Shown piece by piece: positions 9,413 to 13,206 of a stretch of 13,206 nucleotides of DNA (positions are counted from its first letter, which is position 1; every line of letters starts with the position of its first letter). Origin of the DNA: Pleurotus ostreatus/Saccharomyces cerevisiae fusant (lineage: Eukaryota > Opisthokonta); NCBI GenBank assembly GCA_024196135.1, contig JAMQCK010000994.1, positions 1-13,206 of the forward strand. The letters are read 5' to 3'. Position numbers and translations under genes: made by a program. Under the pieces are notes generated by a model. That model was not told the DNA's origin. It searched no databases and worked only from the letters and a program-made list of their open reading frames with translations.

Positions 9413-10679
9413 ATGGCCTGCAAACCGCAACCAGGTGCTCAGCCGTCCGACTATCTCAATCGCAAACCCCCAACGGCACGCCGCAAGCACATCAAGCGTT
9501 CCAAGTACAACTTCTGGAACACACCTTCTCGCATGGAGCTCGTCGACGAAGATGACCGCCAGTGCCGCCTGCGCCGGTCGGAAAGGAGGCTCAATGAGAT
9601 GGCCCGTCATGTAGGTTACCTGCCCTCCGTCGCATTTCCACAACTAACGTCGTGCAGAGCGACCCCTACGCGGCGCGCCTCAACATGAACGGCAAGGGCG
9701 CTCTAACGGGCTCTGAAAAGATCATCAACAACGTCGCGCACGACATTCACCAGTACCACAAACAACTCGGGCAGGTGTGCGCCTTGGCGCGGCGGGCGCG
9801 GGCGCAGAAGCGCAAGTACCAGCTCCAGATGGACAAGCTCGCCAACCAGGTCGCCGACATAACCATCGCCGAACCCGAGCTTGAGGAGCTTCAGTATCCC
9901 ATGTCGGATGAGGAGTGGGCTGCGTACTGCGCCTCGTCCGAGAGCGAGCACACCTCCGATTGCACAAGCTCCTCTGGCTCCGACTCGAACTCTGAGAGTT
10001 CCGCGCCCGCGACCCCTCGCGAAGGCTCTGTTGAGCCCACCGTCTCCATTGCCGTGCAGGCCATCAACGATGTAAGCGATCCTCGTCTGCTCCATGTTAT
10101 CCGACGCTCATACCTCTCTCTCTCTCGCAGCTGCACGTAGCTACTCCCGAGGAGCGCCTCGTCCGTGAGCTGAACGACAGCATCCTGTCGATGGACCTCG
10201 CGCCCAAGCGTCAGTCGCCGCCTCTCCCCAGCCGCAACCGCAAGGCCCGCCAGGCGTCCAAGCCCTACGACCGGAAGATGCGCCGCCACGCCCGCGTCGC
10301 CGAGGCCGATCTCCCCGACGACACCCCCCTCCCCACCTCTGGCGACCTTGCCGCCGCCACCGCCCACCTTCAGTCCGCCGTCAAGCGCGCCAAGGAGCGA
10401 ACCGACAGCGCCGAGTTGGCCGCCCACCACCTGAACGCCATGGCTGGCCTCGCCTACACCCGCATCTATGGCGCACCCCCGAAGCCAGAGGACGTGCTGC
10501 ACGAGGCGCTTGCGCCGGAGCAGGTGGTGCGCAAGGCTCGGTTGATCAAGGCACAGGCGGAGAGCGCGAGGGAGCATGCCGAGAAGATGCTTTCGCGCTA
10601 TTGCCTTGCATGCCAGTATGCGGGCGTGCCAGTGTCGGCAGAGCTAGTGGACAGCGCGGAGGCCTTGATCGCTCTGTGA
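9413..10679 (+). CDS. protein of unknown function, basic N-terminus, Ser/acidic centre, helical C-terminus
   Basis: I do not recognise this gene. Exons 9413-9610, 9658-10071 and 10131-10679 join at phase 0 with clear signals (GTAGGT...GTGCAG; GTAAGC...TCTCTCGCAG) and give 386 residues. The ATG has a strong context (ACAATGG) and no in-frame ATG precedes it in the open frame. Residues 20-45 are basic and aromatic (RRKHIKRSKYNFWNTPSR), 54-66 Arg-rich. Residues about 90-140 form a likely amphipathic helix or coiled coil (HQYHKQLGQV, RRARAQKRKYQLQMDKL). Residues 146-182 are acidic then Ser-rich (MSDEEWAAY, then SSGSDSNSESS), resembling CK2 targets. Residues 230-262 are again basic, and 270-386 is Ala-rich and mostly helical, ending near a CLACQYAGVPVSAEL segment. 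There is no signal peptide or membrane span. Composition suggests a nuclear or scaffolding protein, but that is inference only. Confidence 0.82.
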
Positions 10680-11214
10680 TAGGTCGCGGCGGTGCCTCGA
10701 CTTCTCTGTACAACGTGTTTCGTCTGTTTCCCTTCGATGTCTCCCTCTCCTATGCTCTCCTCTGATCTGCCGCTGAATCTCATCTCTCTGCATCTCTACT
10801 ACTAATGGAATGGATCCCCTGCTCTGCTCGTCGAACGTTTTCTGTATCTTACCTACCGTTTCCTGTCTTATACTTGCCGTGTCTGTCTTATACCTACTTA
10901 CCGTGCCCGCTCCGTGCCCGTGTACGCCGCCTCGAAGGTGTTCTCTACTTATCTGCTATCCTGTTGTGTGTAAAATGGAATTTTCGCTGCTTTTGCGCGC
11001 TCTCATACTTGCCCTTGGAATGCTATTTGTAAGGAGTCTCAGCCTATGAAAGGTGGGAAAATTGGGTATGGGGGTACAAGCAGGCGATGCGTGACGCATG
11101 ATGCGATGTCACGCGTTCATTCAGAGTTCATTGAGACCAAAGGCTCTTCCCCAACGCTCACGAAGGCAAAAGCGCATATATGTATCCTCTCTTTCCGACG
11201 TCTTTCCCATAACT
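10680..11214. other. 3' flank of the unknown gene; pyrimidine-rich, with a short tandem repeat
   Basis: The first about 360 bp are CT-rich, consistent with a 3' UTR. An imperfect 20-bp direct repeat beginning CTGTCTTATAC occurs at 10863 and 10883, with a weaker related unit at 10842. The right end has a TATA-like CATATATGTAT at about 11175-11185, some 40 bp before the first ATG of the F-box relic. No gene could be supported in between. Confidence 0.45.
10842..10906. repeat. imperfect tandem repeat, about 20-bp period
   Basis: Units begin CTGTATCTTACCTACC (10842), CTGTCTTATACTTGCC (10863) and CTGTCTTATACCTACT (10883). The second and third share their first 11 bases. It lies in the 3' flank of the gene ending at 10679 and has no evident function. 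Confidence 0.55.
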
Positions 11215-12088
11215 ATGGGGGATATCGGCAACGCGAACGCTCCTGCAGCGTTCTCCGCCAAACCCTCAGACGTGGTACCAATGCTCAGATCGGGCGCGAG
11301 TCCCTCGTCGGCTGCGAGTGACAGACTCGAGAACGAGATCACAGCCATTCGAGCCAAAGCGGATGGTATTGCGGCACAGATAGAGCAGCTGCAGCGGGAG
11401 AACGACGCGCTTCAGGAAGATATTCAGCGCCGCGAGTCCGCCTATTCGCCGCCTACCCGCAGAGCTGCTCACATAAGTGTTTCTCTACCTCTGGCCCGAT
11501 AGGCAAGACTTGGAACCTCTCTGAAAGGCTTGGGTCAACCTCTACACGTATCTGGCGGCAGAAGGAGAGGAAGCTGCCCCTCTGTTCCCGTCCTGGGACG
11601 TGTTCGCGCCCCCGCATGTATGCGCCTGGTGGCGTAAGATATCGCTCCGCGCTCCTGGAATGCGCTCAGCTATCGCGATCAAACTATCGTGGGCTGAAAG
11701 CGCTGCGAACACGGTCGTGCAACGAGCCAGTCGATATCTTCGCGATGACATTTGTTGCAGAGAGCGCGACAAATACGGCGCGCGCTATATGCTACTTGCC
11801 ATGGCCTCGACTGCGACCTCGTCGTCGCGGAACAAAGTTCATCTCATGACGCCGTTGCGCCCCTACCAAGTCGAAAGCATCCAACAGAACGAGCACTTCT
11901 TGGAAGTCCTCGATATTTACGGGCTTGACGACTGTCTTCAACTATACAAGGCCCTACCTCTCAAGCGACCCGAGTCCCCTTATTACCTGTTCTCTGAGTA
12001 CGTCCCTCACCTTCAAGTTGCGGGTGTATATGCTCATACACATGCACCATGCAAGCGGGACGACTGCATGCCCCCCGTGTTGCATTGA
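11215..12088 (+). pseudogene. F-box protein pseudogene (Agaricomycete type)
   Basis: F-box proteins link substrates to SCF ubiquitin ligases; large, fast-turnover families are typical of mushroom-forming fungi. The family layout is recognisable but spread over frames. From ATG 11215 comes an N-terminal coiled coil (LENEITAIRAKADGIAAQIE, then QRENDALQEDIQRRES). The F-box core (PPIRRLPAELLT, then VFLYLWPDRQ) is in another frame from about 11438, interrupted by TAA 11474-11476 and followed by TGA 11522-11524. The same frame continues with WVNLYTYLAAEGEE and the family's second block, HVCAWWRKISLRAPGMRSAI (about 11615-11675). Homologous-looking text then shifts frame near 11715 (NEPVDIFAMTFVAESATNTA) and back near 11785 (MLLAMASTATSSS through FLEVLDIYGLDDCLQLY). 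No single intron removes both stops and keeps the F-box core. Weak continuation to about 12221 (ELTWQGASTLPRGLL) is in a third frame. A TATA-like element sits at 11175. Pseudogene status is inferred from the sequence; assembly error is the alternative. Confidence 0.72.
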
Positions 12089-12531
12089 AGAACTGACCTG
12101 GCAAGGAGCATCGACATTGCCTCGAGGACTGCTCACGTCGTCAGTGCGCCGCAGGGTTGTAACAAGCATGCGATTCCTAGTAGCTATAGAAGGCGCATCG
12201 CTCAGCAATGGCCTGTGGTAGTATGTAACACGGAGCGTTCACGCAGGACTGATGTCGAGGTCAATGTACGTACGAACGGGCAACGAGACCAAGCTCGCAG
12301 TGCGTGCGGATCCAGACCAGGCTGGTGCGCAGCGCAGAGGCAATAAATACTGGGGTCCTGGGTACTCGGAGCGCGAGAGTGGTTGTGTGAACGAGCAAAG
12401 TGAAGGCGGACGGGGTGTAGTGGTGTGAGGCAGAGTAAAGTAGCGCAGGAGACAGACGAAACGGTACAGGCGAAGACGAAAGAGGGACGGGGTGTAATGG
12501 CGACAAAGTGAGGTATCGGGTGCGTGCGCAC
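12089..12531. other. convergent spacer, decayed F-box tail and 3' UTR of the right-hand gene
   Basis: The left part (to about 12221) may contain the decayed C-terminal end of the F-box pseudogene. The right part is purine-rich on this strand and carries two near-identical 16-bp copies (GGACGGGGTGTARTGG) at 12408-12423 and 12485-12500. This probably represents the 3' UTR of the minus-strand gene ending at 12532. No intact gene is seen. Confidence 0.45.
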
Positions 12532-13206
12532 TTAGAAACCACCGGGCATGGAGAGCACGGGATGCGCGAAGCCCGCGCGAGGGCGCGCGACGAGCTCGGC
12601 GGGGGCGCTGTGCCGCTTCCACCGCTGCTGGCGGTTCGGCGAGGCCGGCGCGTCCCTCGGTGCCTGGCCACGCAATCCCTTGAGCATCTCCAGCCTGGGC
12701 TCGCGCGCCGTCGACCCGAGGTCCATCTCGATACGCGGTTCCGCCGGTGTCGGTGCGGGCTTGCGCAGCTCCTTCTCACCACCGCTTGGGGAACGGCGGC
12801 GGAGGGTGGAGAGCATGTCGATGGACGCGCGCTCGCGCTGCTCGATCGGCTGCGTCGGTGAAGTGACCGTGATCGAGGGCACGGGCGGCTTGGCCTGCGC
12901 GACGGGTGCGGTCACACGGATTTCTGGCACCGGCGCGCTGACGTTGCGGCGCAGGTTCGGGCGCACGGGCTGCAAGAATGCGGGCAGGCGGCTGGGAACA
13001 GCATTTTCCTTGGCACCCTTAGCGAGACCCATGCGGCGGCTAATGTCGTCAAGCGAGGGCAGACGCGAGCGCTTCGCCGGCTTTGGCGTCTTCGGTTGTT
13101 CGTCTGAGATCGTCGTGCACTTGCTGCGGAAGTCCACCTGCTCGACCCATGGCTCGCGAGGGTACGTCAGGAAACCCGTCTCTTGGTTGCTGTCGTGGTT
13201 GAGTGC
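12532..13206 (-). CDS. C-terminal part of an unrecognised basic, Pro/Ser-rich protein, 5' partial
   Basis: The frame is open from the right edge (13206) to the TAA at 12534-12532: 224 residues with no intron, start off the window. I do not recognise a domain. The first visible residues (ETGFLTYPREPWVEQVDF) look ordered. After that the chain is low-complexity and basic: KTPKPAKRSRLPSLDDISRR, then RLPAFLQPVRPNLRRNVSAP, a Pro/Val-rich stretch, an SIDMLSTLRRRSPS segment, and a C-terminus ending in PVLSMPGGF. Many S/T-P and R-x-x-S sites suggest a phosphorylated, mostly disordered protein, possibly nuclear or cytoskeletal; this is inference. Coding status rests on the long open frame at high GC, biased codon third positions and the sensible composition. 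It converges with the F-box relic. Confidence 0.7.
   Translation of the reverse strand, partial: ALNHDSNQETGFLTYPREPWVEQVDFRSKCTTISDEQPKTPKPAKRSRLPSLDDISRRMGLAKGAKENAVPSRLPAFLQPVRPNLRRNVSAPVPEIRVTAPVAQAKPPVPSITVTSPTQPIEQRERASIDMLSTLRRRSPSGGEKELRKPAPTPAEPRIEMDLGSTAREPRLEMLKGLRGQAPRDAPASPNRQQRWKRHSAPAELVARPRAGFAHPVLSMPGGF

Noticed and set aside
9891..10577. 228-codon open frame on the minus strand
   Set aside because: It lies entirely over exons 2-3 of the plus-strand gene and includes the intron. Its Gly/Val/Leu-heavy composition is the usual antisense shadow of GC-rich coding DNA.
11477..11527. Intron that might rescue the F-box gene
   Set aside because: It would need a poor donor (GTGTTT or GTTTCT), would leave TAA 11474-11476 in the F-box frame, and would delete the well-matching VFLYLWPDRQ part of the F-box.
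11618..11669. Possible 52-nt intron (GTATGC...CTCAG) inside the F-box relic
   Set aside because: It would remove the CAWWRKISLRAPGMRS block, the best family match after the F-box core, so it is probably not an intron.

Overview
The window is nuclear DNA of a filamentous basidiomycete, most likely an Agaricomycete (mushroom or polypore group). The evidence is GC-rich coding sequence, many short introns (mostly 47-67 nt, GTRNGT donors and CAG/TAG acceptors), no operon structure, and an F-box protein relic of the kind heavily amplified in these fungi. The group placement is inference from style and gene content, not a database result. Exons were joined by hand using splice consensus, reading-frame continuity and family motifs.

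Layout, left to right. (1) 1-4487 (+): the 3' four-fifths of a full-size PDR/CDR-type ABC transporter (ABCG group), 16 exons in view, start and first Walker A outside the window. (2) 4768-4852 (+): a tRNA-Thr(AGT) gene with a 13-nt intron, intact A and B boxes and a downstream T4 tract. (3) 5510-6990 (+): a seven-exon secreted M28 zinc aminopeptidase with a TATA box 64 bp upstream of its ATG. (4) 7194-8092 (or 8170) (-): a ZNF830/CCDC16-like nuclear protein with one C2H2 finger and one intron, convergent with the aminopeptidase. (5) 8093-9412: a long spacer shared by two divergent genes. (6) 9413-10679 (+): a three-exon gene for a 386-residue protein of unknown function. (7) 11215-12088 (+): a broken F-box gene with at least three frame changes and two in-frame stops. 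(8) 12532-13206 (-): the C-terminal end of an unrecognised, low-complexity basic protein that continues past the right edge.

The genes do not form an obvious pathway or cluster. The transporter (drug or lipid efflux) and the secreted aminopeptidase (extracellular peptide breakdown) are typical saprotroph surface and secretome functions. The others are a nuclear housekeeping-type factor, a tRNA, two lineage-type unknowns and one dead family member. I found no CRISPR array, transposon or phage-like system. The items that most repay a second look are the unknown gene at 9413-10679 and the F-box pseudogene.
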